Shown: positions 5,567-11,694 of the stretch, piece by piece
Position numbering within the stretch: position 1 is the first letter of the stretch
How the letters are laid out: the number at the start of each line of letters is the position of its first letter
Position numbers and translations under genes: made by a program
Notes under the pieces: model-generated
The model's input: only the letters and a program-made list of their open reading frames with translations
What the model was told of the DNA's origin: nothing
The model's database searches: none
Assembly: GCA_003175915.1 (NCBI GenBank)
Contig: PSRH01000249.1
Location: 1-11,694 of the forward strand
Reading direction: 5' to 3'
Length of the DNA stretch: 11,694 bases
DNA from: Candidatus Melainabacteria bacterium
GTDB lineage: Bacteria; Cyanobacteriota; Vampirovibrionia; Obscuribacterales; Obscuribacteraceae

Positions 5567-5640
5567 GTCTGGCTGAACTATCCGAAGCATAACATTGAGC
5601 GGTCTGTGGCGCCAGAAAACCCTTGTCAAGAAAGCCAGAC
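5567..5640. repeat. Inverted repeat GTCTGGCT / AGCCAGAC in a divergent promoter region
   Basis: Two perfect 8-base arms, 5567-5574 and 5633-5640, stand 58 bases apart in the spacer between the divergent protease and DHH-CBS genes. The spacing would suit looping by a regulator or chance. Nothing else supports function. Confidence 0.22.
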
Positions 5641-5672
5641 AATCAGACCTAACCCTCGACGCCTTTCTGAGC

Positions 5673-5678
5673 CATAAT
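5673..5678 (+). promoter_or_regulatory. Possible -10 box (CATAAT) for a leaderless mRNA
   Basis: CATAAT matches five of six consensus bases and lies 7 bases before the ATG at 5686, so transcription from it would begin at or next to the start codon. This fits the absence of a ribosome binding site before that ATG. No good -35 box is seen at 16-18 bp. Confidence 0.2.
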
Positions 5679-5685
5679 TGAAGTT

Positions 5686-8355
5686 ATGCAACTTGTAGTT
5701 TCACACAATAATATGGATTTTGATTCGCTGGCTTCGCAATTCGCGGTCACGAAGCTCTATCCGACTGCCCGCATGGTCCTTTCGTTTCCCATATTTGGCA
5801 ACGTCCGAGAATATCTGACGCTTTACCGAAGCAATTTACCGATCGTTCAAATCAAATATGTCGATCTCGAACAAGTATCCCAGCTGTTCATTGTTGACTG
5901 CCAGCATGCTGAACGACTAGAACCATTGGTTCGCAAGCTACTTGAAGATGGTCGACCCTATGCAATTTTCGACCATCATGATCTTGCTCCTGATGGACTT
6001 GGACATAAGGCGCACAAAGATTCGGTTATCGAGACAGTCGGTGCTGCGACAACCCTTTTGGTGGAACGAATAATCAAAAAGAAGATTGCTCTATCCCCGT
6101 TTGAGGCTACTCTTCTCCTCCTAGGTATTTATGAGGATACGGGTTGCCTCACATATGGTGGCACCACGAACAGGGATGCAGAATGTGTTGCCTATCTCCT
6201 TAAATATCGTGCCGATCTCAGCGTGGCCAACGAATACATGCGGGCCAAGCTTAATGATGAGCAGCTTTCCTTGTTGCAGGAACTGATTCAAGCGGCAAAG
6301 GTTTTAGACCTATGCGGCAATCGTGTAATCGTGGCAAGCGCGCGGCGCGGCGACTATGTTGACGGCCTGGCCTCCTTGACTCGCAAACTGATGGAGCTAG
6401 AATCAGCCAATGCCGCCTTTACCCTTGTTGAAATGCGCGACCGTATCCACATTGTCGGGCGCAGCGACACCTCATCGCTGGACGTGCGCACGGTGGTAAG
6501 GCAATTCTCCGGTGACGGACACCCGGGAGCCGCCTCGGCGGTTGTGAAAGGGTCGCCATTGGAAGCGGTCATGGAATCGCTTATCAAGGTAGTGGGCAAG
6601 GAAGTCAGACCGGAAGTCACCGCCTCTCAATTAATGGTTTCACCGGTGCGCACCATCCGCTCAGATGTCTCCATGGACGAAGCGGGACGCCTTATGATCC
6701 GCTATAACGTGGATGGTCTGGTGGTTGCCGAAGACAGTGGGGTGGTAGGAGTAATCTCTCGGCGCGACGTCGATCAAGCAGTGCACCACAAGCTCGCCCA
6801 TGCCCCGGTGTCAGGTTTCATGAGTCGTCCGGTCATTTCGGTTAAGCCGCTCACACCTCTGAGCGAGATTCAACGAATTATGGTTCGCAACGACATCGGG
6901 CGTTTACCTGTTTTGGACAATGACAATCATCTGTTAGGATTGGTGTCTCGTAGAGAGGTGCTCATCAACCTCTATGGCAGCTCTGGTACATGGCCCCTAA
7001 TGCCTGGGGTGCTTGGCTCAAACGGTAGCTCAAAGTTTCCGGATTTGGCAACGGACAAGCAGAAGCGGGTGATCGATCTGCGTGAACGATTGAATGAACT
7101 GGAGGAGGAAATCCTCTGGCTCTTTCACGCAATTGGAGAAACCGCCGCCGAAAAAAATATGGTGGTTTATGCAGTGGGTGGATCGGTCAGGGACTTGTTG
7201 CTCGGCCTGGAGCATTTCGACGTTGACTTTGTCGTCGAAGGTTCAGCCATTGAGCTTGCTGAAAGCCTCGTAGACAGCCACCCGAAGCGATTCGCCATGG
7301 AAAGCAAACATGATCGCTTTCAAACTGCCACAGTTATGTTTTTGGGTGAGGAAAAGCGCCTGGTAGATCTATCCACGGCGCGCAGTGAATTTTATGAGTA
7401 CCCAGCCGCATTACCGACAGTCGAACCATCCGGTCTCGAACAAGATCTGTTCAGGCGAGACTTCACAATCAATGCGCTGGCGCTCTGTCTCAATCCCGAC
7501 AAATTCGGAACGTTGATTGACATTTTCAACGGACTGGAGGATTTGCACAATCGCTGCATTAGAGTGCTGCACCAGTTTAGTTTTATCGAGGACCCTACTC
7601 GTATCGTCCGGGCGGCCAGGTTTGCCAGCCGCTTGGGATTCTCGCTTGAGAAGACCACCGCCGAACAGGCCAAGCAAGCGATTAACATGGGGATTTTCGA
7701 CAACCTCGGAGGCATTCGCATCAGGGATGAACTGAGGCGCATTCTTGAATCGGAAGAGCGACTGACTGGTCTGGATATTCTGGCAAAACTGGGGGCCAGG
7801 CTGCGCTATCTTGACGAAGCCCTCGAATACGGACCACCCGAGAGAAAGTTGATTCGGCGCGCCAAACAAGTGCTCACCCGTTTTCCGGTTGAAGAGCCGT
7901 GGCTAGTCTATCTTGCTGTACTTTTAGGAAGACTGAGCCAAGAACGCGTTCAAAATGTCCTGACGAGATTGCACCTCACCAGTGAGGACAAATTCATCGT
8001 CACCAAGGGACTTGGCCTGTTCAGCAGTCTTGCTGGTAAAGGCAAGAACCTCAAGCGCAGTGAAATGTATCGATTATTGCACGGTACTCCGGATGCATCG
8101 CTGGCAATCGCTGCTTGCCAGGCGCGGCCTGGTTCCGTAGTGAGAAGGATGATCAGGCTCTACTTCGAAGAACTGAAGCATGTTCACACGGCCCTCACTG
8201 GGCGTGACCTGATCAACATGGGCTTTGAAGAAGGGCCTTCCGTAGGAAGGGCTCTGGATGCTCTGCTCAGTGCAAGACTAGATGGACTCGTCAGTGACAA
8301 AAAGGGCGAACTAGAATTCATTGCTAAACACGGTGAGCAAATTCAGAGTCGCTGA
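5686..8355 (+). CDS. DHH phosphoesterase-CBS-tRNA nucleotidyltransferase/poly(A) polymerase fusion
   Basis: The 889-residue protein has three parts. Residues 1-310 are a DHH-type phosphoesterase: H7, D11 and D13 in the opening motif, D71, the D96-H97-H98 triad, YEDTG at 149-153, and a DHHA1 motif GDGHPGAASA at 276-285. Residues 314-430 are two CBS domains, usually nucleotide sensors. Residues 480-889 are a class II nucleotidyltransferase: GGSVRDLLLG at 498-507, the metal-binding D512 and D514, RRDFTINAL at 590-598, and the RNA-binding region with FIEDPTRIVRAARFA. The same order is known in bacteria such as cyanobacteria, Geobacter and Aquifex relatives. There it is linked to A-, CC- or CCA-adding to tRNA, or to polyadenylation. 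Which activity applies cannot be read from the sequence. All visible catalytic residues are present. The start has no ribosome binding site. Divergent from the protease gene and transcribed alone. Confidence 0.95.
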   Translation: MQLVVSHNNMDFDSLASQFAVTKLYPTARMVLSFPIFGNVREYLTLYRSNLPIVQIKYVDLEQVSQLFIVDCQHAERLEPLVRKLLEDGRPYAIFDHHDLAPDGLGHKAHKDSVIETVGAATTLLVERIIKKKIALSPFEATLLLLGIYEDTGCLTYGGTTNRDAECVAYLLKYRADLSVANEYMRAKLNDEQLSLLQELIQAAKVLDLCGNRVIVASARRGDYVDGLASLTRKLMELESANAAFTLVEMRDRIHIVGRSDTSSLDVRTVVRQFSGDGHPGAASAVVKGSPLEAVMESLIKVVGKEVRPEVTASQLMVSPVRTIRSDVSMDEAGRLMIRYNVDGLVVAEDSGVVGVISRRDVDQAVHHKLAHAPVSGFMSRPVISVKPLTPLSEIQRIMVRNDIGRLPVLDNDNHLLGLVSRREVLINLYGSSGTWPLMPGVLGSNGSSKFPDLATDKQKRVIDLRERLNELEEEILWLFHAIGETAAEKNMVVYAVGGSVRDLLLGLEHFDVDFVVEGSAIELAESLVDSHPKRFAMESKHDRFQTATVMFLGEEKRLVDLSTARSEFYEYPAALPTVEPSGLEQDLFRRDFTINALALCLNPDKFGTLIDIFNGLEDLHNRCIRVLHQFSFIEDPTRIVRAARFASRLGFSLEKTTAEQAKQAINMGIFDNLGGIRIRDELRRILESEERLTGLDILAKLGARLRYLDEALEYGPPERKLIRRAKQVLTRFPVEEPWLVYLAVLLGRLSQERVQNVLTRLHLTSEDKFIVTKGLGLFSSLAGKGKNLKRSEMYRLLHGTPDASLAIAACQARPGSVVRRMIRLYFEELKHVHTALTGRDLINMGFEEGPSVGRALDALLSARLDGLVSDKKGELEFIAKHGEQIQSR

Positions 8356-8543
8356 TTGTTTCGAATGTCATATCCGAAAGTGGCATGGGGTAATCGTGCA
8401 ATTATCAACAGCGCTAGTTCCGTAATCCACGCTACGACCAGCCGCATAGCGTGCTTTGCGCAAAAAGCAGCAACTCTTTTAATTTCCTTTGCGGCCTATC
8501 CGAAGTTAAAGCACCTACGGACTTGGGCTGAGACAGTACGGGA

Positions 8544-8642
8544 TTGAACAATCAGCAAGAAGGCTGCCCGCGGTACTTGGGGAAAGGCGTCCTGAATGAC
8601 AAGGACAAAAAGGCATGGATTGCTTGGGCAAGCGAAAATTGA
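8544..8642 (+). CDS. Possible small protein, 32 residues
   Basis: TTG at 8544 opens a frame to TGA at 8640-8642. The product would be small and charged, with a protein-like end rich in Lys, Asp and Trp (KDKKAWIAWASEN). Only a weak ACGGGA precedes the start. It could be a small gene, a remnant of a longer one, or chance. No family is recognised. Confidence 0.2.
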   Translation: MNNQQEGCPRYLGKGVLNDKDKKAWIAWASEN

Positions 8643-8806
8643 GATAGTCAAGTGCTCCTCCATCCCTTCTCGTTAACGGATTAACAAAGAACTGCCCCAA
8701 TATGTGCGCTTCCCTCGTCGCCGCGTGAGTCATCAATGGAATGACGGAAGATCGCTCTCGTATCCAGACGGACTCAAGAAGCCGAGGCGAGCGCTTTGCG
8801 ACTTCT

Positions 8807-8839
8807 ACATAAATGTCCTTATCCTAAGGACATTTATGT
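8807..8839 (+). promoter_or_regulatory. Perfect 15-bp hairpin covering a ribosome binding site and ATG
   Basis: Arms 8807-8821 and 8825-8839 are perfectly complementary around a 3-base loop (TCC). The right arm contains AAGGA (8826-8830) and, 5 bases on, ATG at 8836, the start of a 51-codon frame that overlaps the CsrA-like gene. No U-run follows, so it is not an ordinary terminator. As RNA it would hide both start signals. As DNA it could be an operator. Confidence 0.6.
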
Positions 8840-8991
8840 CGGAGCCGGTTGTTCGGATCCGTGTTGCGGCCTTTCGTAATTTTGCACAAGGACTTGAAAA
8901 TGGTGGTGAACGTTGCGCTCAATCAGATGGTTATTATCCGCTACAGAGAGGTCAATGTAGAGATCCTCCTGACCTTGGTCAGGATAGGTAG
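8836..8991 (+). CDS. Possible 51-residue protein overlapping the CsrA-like gene
   Basis: ATG at 8836 follows AAGGA at 5 bases and begins MSEPVVRIRVAAF, ending at a TAG at 8989-8991 that lies inside the CsrA-like gene in another frame. No family is recognised. Its start signals are inside the right arm of a perfect hairpin. It may be a leader whose translation opens or closes the downstream ribosome binding site, or a chance frame. Only one of the two overlapping frames need be a functional protein. Confidence 0.3.
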   Translation: MSEPVVRIRVAAFRNFAQGLENGGERCAQSDGYYPLQRGQCRDPPDLGQDR

Positions 8992-9265
8992 AGAAGAAGT
9001 CGAACTAAGGGTTAGCCGCGCGCATCACGTTGAGATGTACCGCGTGCCCAAAGCAGGTGAAGATCCGCACTTGCGTCTTTCCGATTCTGATAGCGTAGTC
9101 GTCAACGAACATCAGTTTATCGCCGCCTCTTGCCATGGTTTAAGTGTGCACTTCTTTGTTGAAAGCAGGGCAGGCGACCAAATCTCGATGGACATCCGCC
9201 TTCCTACGTGCATGGACTTCGTCGTTTGGGACAATGGTTCGGTAGTGCAAACGACGGGCCGATAA
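8900..9265 (+). CDS. Small protein with CsrA-like N-terminal half (tentative)
   Basis: The protein has 121 residues from ATG 8900, chosen because AAGGA lies 7 bases before it. The frame extends upstream only to TTG 8849. Residues 8-49 look like the beta core of CsrA/RsmA: a first strand (NQMVIIRYRE), then VNVEILLTLVRIG and REEVELRV, then HHVEMYRVP, recalling the V-V-R-E-I end of CsrA including an Arg at residue 48. Residues 50-121 are an unfamiliar hydrophilic then beta-rich region (LSVHFFVE, ISMDIRLP, MDFVVWDNG). CsrA proteins bind GGA motifs in mRNA leaders. Here that role is only a suggestion, since the typical N-terminal LTRR is not preserved. A strong hairpin follows the stop by 42 bases. 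The alternative is an unrelated small beta protein. Confidence 0.6.
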   Translation: MVVNVALNQMVIIRYREVNVEILLTLVRIGREEVELRVSRAHHVEMYRVPKAGEDPHLRLSDSDSVVVNEHQFIAASCHGLSVHFFVESRAGDQISMDIRLPTCMDFVVWDNGSVVQTTGR

Positions 9266-9307
9266 GTTAACCGTCCGTGCCGTGAACAGTCGGGTGAATT
9301 TTCGAGT

Positions 9308-9332
9308 GGGGACCAGCTCTACGCTGGTCCCC
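9308..9332 (+). terminator. Hairpin after the CsrA-like gene
   Basis: GGGGACCAGC (9308-9317) and GCTGGTCCCC (9323-9332) form a perfect 10-bp GC-rich stem with a 5-base loop. The downstream sequence is only pyrimidine-rich (GGTTCTCCTTCTC), not a clean U-run. It lies 42 bases after the CsrA-like stop and could also stop minus-strand transcription from the lipid kinase gene, so it may be bidirectional. Confidence 0.65.
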
Positions 9333-9484
9333 GGTTCTCCTTCTCGGGATTACAATATGGAAGGGCTATACTATAACATAAAGTAGTATTGAATCACCAC
9401 CGAATTTGCACCGCGAATAGTATCAAATCATTGAGCCGTTCCATCTCCTAGATGAGGCTGTGTGCTGTGTAATAGGTAATTCGT

Positions 9485-10495
9485 CTATTCTTGGCCGCGC
9501 CTCTTGGAGACGAGAACATTGACGGCTTGCGGAACTACTTCAATATGCATGGGTGTCGTGCCGCAGGGGTCGCCGTCGATCATCGCTGTCACCTTCTGGA
9601 AGACAGGACGATCTTCCACGGTTTCTCCGCGCATGAAACCGCGAATACGCTGTCCTAATCTCTGGACGCGTGACAGCCTGCTGGCTACCGGCTCAACTTC
9701 CACGTCTACGGCTCTTACCTTCTTGATGTAATAGGGTGCCTCGCCTCCCACGAAGCCTCCGGCGAACCTAAACCCCAGGGTCAAGTAATCCTTAAAATTA
9801 CGCGGATTAAGAATGCAAAGGTCAAGGAAACCGTCATCGAGTACGGCAGAATCGGATAACTTACCGACCCCCAGATCAGCAATGTTGGTTACGAAGAGCC
9901 CTGAGGCAGTCACTCGGAATTCTTCTCCGTCAACGGCCAGACGAAAAACAACCGGTGGCAAGGCAAAAGTTTGCACCATCGAACTCATGTACGCCAGCAT
10001 CTTCCAGGTTGCTTTCTCAGACCGGTTCGGAATGAGCACGGCATCAGACATGGGTCCGGCTCCTGCCGCAACAGCAAAATATTCGCCATTCATCAAACCG
10101 AGATCAATCGGAATGGGCACACCCTTAAGGGCCACGTTGAGAGCGTTATTTAGTGAATCAACAAGCAGGTGGTCTTCGTAGATGGAGAGATTTCGAGCAA
10201 GCTGATTACCAGTACCAAGCGGCATGATTGCCACCGGTAGTGGCAATTTAAGATGAGCCAACGTCCCCAGTACAAGACGAATTGTTCCGTCTCCGCCGGC
10301 AGCGATAATCAAGTCGTTTGCCGCTATCTCGCTTTCCGTAAGCGAGTCGTGCCGCATATTTGGCTCAGTGGCCAGAACATTAACTCGGTAGCCGCCGTCG
10401 AAGCAGATGCGATGGACGATTTCGCCAAGCCAGGCATCCGGGCCGACCTGGGTGACCGAGGAGGGATTGTAGATAACCAGAGCTTGTTTCACCAT
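9485..10495 (-). CDS. Diacylglycerol/lipid kinase, YegS-DgkB type
   Basis: A 336-residue soluble kinase. The N-terminal catalytic domain has VIYNPSS at 7-13, AAGGDGTI at 65-72 (the nucleotide-binding GGDGT) and MPLGTGNQLARNL at 91-103. The C-terminal beta-sandwich domain carries VLDDGFLDL at 218-226 and IDGDP at 306-310, which in this family complete the active site and metal site. Length is near the usual 290-340. Members phosphorylate diacylglycerol, phosphatidylglycerol or sphingoid-type lipids to recycle or modify membrane lipid. The exact substrate cannot be read. A basic stretch at about 272-289 (SRLSRVQRLGQRIRG) interrupts the C-domain and may touch the membrane. The ATG at 10495 has only a weak GAAG before it. 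Transcribed divergently from the SRPBCC gene. Confidence 0.92.
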   Translation of the reverse strand: MVKQALVIYNPSSVTQVGPDAWLGEIVHRICFDGGYRVNVLATEPNMRHDSLTESEIAANDLIIAAGGDGTIRLVLGTLAHLKLPLPVAIMPLGTGNQLARNLSIYEDHLLVDSLNNALNVALKGVPIPIDLGLMNGEYFAVAAGAGPMSDAVLIPNRSEKATWKMLAYMSSMVQTFALPPVVFRLAVDGEEFRVTASGLFVTNIADLGVGKLSDSAVLDDGFLDLCILNPRNFKDYLTLGFRFAGGFVGGEAPYYIKKVRAVDVEVEPVASRLSRVQRLGQRIRGFMRGETVEDRPVFQKVTAMIDGDPCGTTPMHIEVVPQAVNVLVSKRRGQE

Positions 10496-10822
10496 TGTTG
10501 CTTCGCGCTTGACATTTGCAGCTGCTGAGATTTAGGAAAGCTGAAAAGATTTGTCTTTAAAGATCTCTTGCTCAAGAAGTCAACAGAGGTTAGAATCGTC
10601 GACTGCCTTGTCGTAAAAAATTACCAGGCAGCAAGAGGGAGGGAACGACTGCAGGATATCGGACGCCCTCTCTTTAATATAAGCGAAATAGGTTGAAGAC
10701 GCCGGGTTGACAGGCGGTACGTAGTTGACAATTAATAACATCTCAGTATTGTATTTGATACCACTGTCAACATTGTTGAAAGCGCTTACTAGGGAGCTAT
10801 TCGTTAGGAAGGAATCAACGAA
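10496..10822. other. Divergent intergenic region, no gene seen
   Basis: About 330 bases between the lipid kinase (minus) and the SRPBCC gene (plus). It contains three TTGACA boxes on the plus strand (10514-10519, 10707-10712 and 10725-10730), the last part of a credible promoter, and an AT-rich TTTAATATAA near 10675. A minus-strand frame running through it (10580-11002) overlaps the SRPBCC gene and is judged a shadow. No clear kinase promoter was identified. Confidence 0.55.
10725..10752 (+). promoter_or_regulatory. Candidate promoter of the SRPBCC gene
   Basis: A perfect -35 TTGACA (10725-10730), a 16-bp AT-rich spacer and TATTGT (10747-10752, four of six) precede the GTG start by about 70 bases. 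A second TTGACA stands 18 bp upstream at 10707-10712, possibly a duplicated box. Expected start near 10759. Confidence 0.5.
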
Positions 10823-11479
10823 GTGAAAGTTTTTACAGAAATATTCCCAATCAGCCGGACATTGCGACTTGATCGCATAGTTGTGGTCGCTGCCGCTTTT
10901 TGTTTCTTTCTCGGGCACGCCCAGGCAAAGACAAATCCAGCGCATCGAGTTGAAACAACGACTTGCGCCGAAAAGCCGACGGTGACTGAAGAAGTAATGC
11001 ACGGTAAAACTTTCATCGTCAGCAAGCTCCTCATTAAAGCGCGTCCGGAGAAGGTCTGGCAGATCCTTGCTGACTACAACAATGCGGCGCGCGTCTTCCC
11101 GATTTTGAAGGAGTGTGAATTACTCCAGGATAAGGGGACAACGAAAATTACCAGACACGTGCTGGCCCCCAGCGGCATACCTGACACGTTTGAATACGTT
11201 CTGGAAATTCACGAGACGGCCCCTTGCAGCATGGAATGGCATCGCATCAGTGGTGACTTCCATGATGTTGATGGCTATTGGAAATTGGAGCCGGTCGAAC
11301 TCGGTCATCACACCATGGTCACTTACGCTTCTTACTGCAATGGCGGCATATTAATGCCCCAGTTTCTTATTAGACGACAATTCAAAATCGACATGCCCAA
11401 TGCTCTGGTCGCATTGAGAAACAAAGCAGAGCTGGATACAAGAATCGCGGCGCATCGGGCCGGCGTTTCGACGCAGTAG
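10823..11479 (+). CDS. Exported SRPBCC (cyclase/dehydrase-type) protein
   Basis: A 218-residue protein with a long signal peptide: basic segment to residue 18, hydrophobic core IVVVAAAFCFFLG at 19-31, likely cleavage after AQA at 36 or close by. Residues 61-205 form a SRPBCC/START-like domain: FIVSKLLIKARPEKVWQILADYNNAARVFP opens it, with the usual K-W-ADY-FP pattern, and it closes with the helix MPNALVALRNKAEL, as in cyclase/dehydrase-type members. Such domains form a hydrophobic pocket for lipid-like or small ligands. The ligand here is unknown. The start is GTG at 10823 with AAGGAA about 9 bases before it. It stands opposite the lipid kinase across a shared promoter region, so a link to lipids is possible but unproven. 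Confidence 0.85.
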   Translation: MKVFTEIFPISRTLRLDRIVVVAAAFCFFLGHAQAKTNPAHRVETTTCAEKPTVTEEVMHGKTFIVSKLLIKARPEKVWQILADYNNAARVFPILKECELLQDKGTTKITRHVLAPSGIPDTFEYVLEIHETAPCSMEWHRISGDFHDVDGYWKLEPVELGHHTMVTYASYCNGGILMPQFLIRRQFKIDMPNALVALRNKAELDTRIAAHRAGVSTQ

Positions 11480-11609
11480 CGCTTCGCATTGATCGCGGCT
11501 TACATTTAGCCTCACTTGTAGGGGAAGCTTTAGCCGCCCGCAGTTACTTTGAATTGCCGCCTTCAGTCGGGTTAGTTCCTGATCTGGTTTAGTTTTCCGG
11601 CATATTTGG

Positions 11610-11615
11610 TAGAAT
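11610..11615 (+). promoter_or_regulatory. Candidate -10 box of the tRNA-Ser gene
   Basis: TAGAAT (five of six consensus bases) lies 13 bases before the first base of the tRNA, so a transcript would carry a leader of about 6-7 nt. The -35 region (TTTAGT at about 11588) is weak. Confidence 0.42.
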
Positions 11616-11628
11616 GGCGAGCTATTGA

Positions 11629-11694
11629 GGAGAGGTACCGAAGCGGTCATAACGGCGCCGCCTCGAAAGCGGATGGGCGCAAGCCACGTGGGTT
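11629..11694 (+). tRNA. tRNA-Ser (anticodon CGA), 3' end outside the window
   Basis: GGAGAGG (acceptor strand, 11629-11635), TA, then a D-arm CCG...CGG typical of class II tRNA. The anticodon stem CCGC/GCGG encloses loop CTCGAAA, so the anticodon is CGA, reading codon UCG. A long variable arm (GGGCGCAAGCC) and the beginning of the T arm (GTGGGTT) follow, the large variable arm being the mark of tRNA-Ser. The next base pair below the anticodon stem is a G-A mismatch. The acceptor 3' strand is beyond the window. Confidence 0.88.

Larger units (their letters stand above)
8356..8899. other. Mostly non-coding stretch before the CsrA-like gene
   Basis: About 540 bases with no convincing long gene. 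It holds a 63-codon frame beginning right after the previous stop with a TTG, a possible 32-residue frame (8544-8642), and a minus-strand 73-codon frame (8515-8736) with no ribosome binding site. The clear structure is the perfect hairpin at 8807-8839. No obvious terminator of the DHH-CBS gene was found. Confidence 0.55.

Noticed and set aside
7392..7869. Minus-strand frames of 116 and 152 codons
   Set aside because: They lie wholly inside the nucleotidyltransferase part of the fusion gene and show no family features.
8356..8547. 63-codon plus-strand frame right after the fusion gene
   Set aside because: TTG start touching the previous stop, no ribosome binding site, no family.
8515..8736. 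73-codon minus-strand frame
   Set aside because: No ribosome binding site and no family features.
10580..11002. 140-codon minus-strand frame
   Set aside because: It overlaps the signal peptide and first part of the SRPBCC gene and its promoter, and has no recognisable features.
11351..11650. 99-codon minus-strand frame running into the tRNA
   Set aside because: It overlaps the end of the SRPBCC gene and the start of the tRNA-Ser gene on the opposite strand.

Overview
The window is bacterial chromosomal DNA of roughly balanced base composition, with one visibly GC-richer patch at about 2.4-3.8 kb. Lineage cannot be proven from it. The combination of a DHH-CBS-nucleotidyltransferase fusion, a TPR plus matrixin-type secreted protease, and an exported cyclase/dehydrase-type SRPBCC protein would fit a cyanobacterium-related (Melainabacteria/Obscuribacter-like) or similar environmental lineage. 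That placement is inference with low confidence. No phage, transposase or CRISPR signal was seen.

Layout from left to right. (1) 1-159: a possible 3' end of an unknown plus-strand gene. (2) 224-2163, minus strand: two tandem NfeD/YuaF-like membrane proteins. They share three membrane segments and a C-terminal OB fold. Between membrane segments 1 and 2 they carry very different low-complexity linkers, one rich in Asp/His/Gly built from five 13-residue repeats, the other rich in Arg/His/Ser/Gly. A hairpin-bearing leader and a candidate promoter lie upstream. (3) 2331-3793, minus strand: two tandem SpoVG-family proteins, each with a four-cysteine zinc ribbon inserted in the SpoVG fold. They are separated by hairpins that pair best as minus-strand RNA and followed by a strong terminator. 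Both have a GAAAGGAGG element about 90-100 nt before the start codon. (4) 3794-4390: no convincing gene, a few palindromes. (5) 4391-5551, minus: a secreted protein with TPR repeats and a matrixin-like zinc protease domain. (6) 5686-8355, plus: an 889-residue DHH/DHHA1-CBS-CBS-poly(A) polymerase/tRNA nucleotidyltransferase fusion. (7) 8356-9265: mostly non-coding, then a perfect 15-bp hairpin that would bury a ribosome binding site and ATG, then a 121-residue protein with a tentative CsrA-like N-terminal half and a hairpin downstream. (8) 9485-10495, minus: a YegS/DgkB-type lipid kinase. (9) 10823-11479, plus: an exported SRPBCC-domain protein. (10) 11629-11694: the 5' part of a tRNA-Ser(CGA), cut by the window edge.

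How the genes may fit together: the two membrane proteins look like one transcription unit, and the two SpoVG proteins like adjacent, related but separately terminated genes. The other genes stand alone or diverge from each other. The parts most worth a second look are the zinc-ribbon SpoVG pair with their shared leader element, the NfeD-like pair with oppositely charged linkers, and the hairpin-controlled CsrA-like locus.
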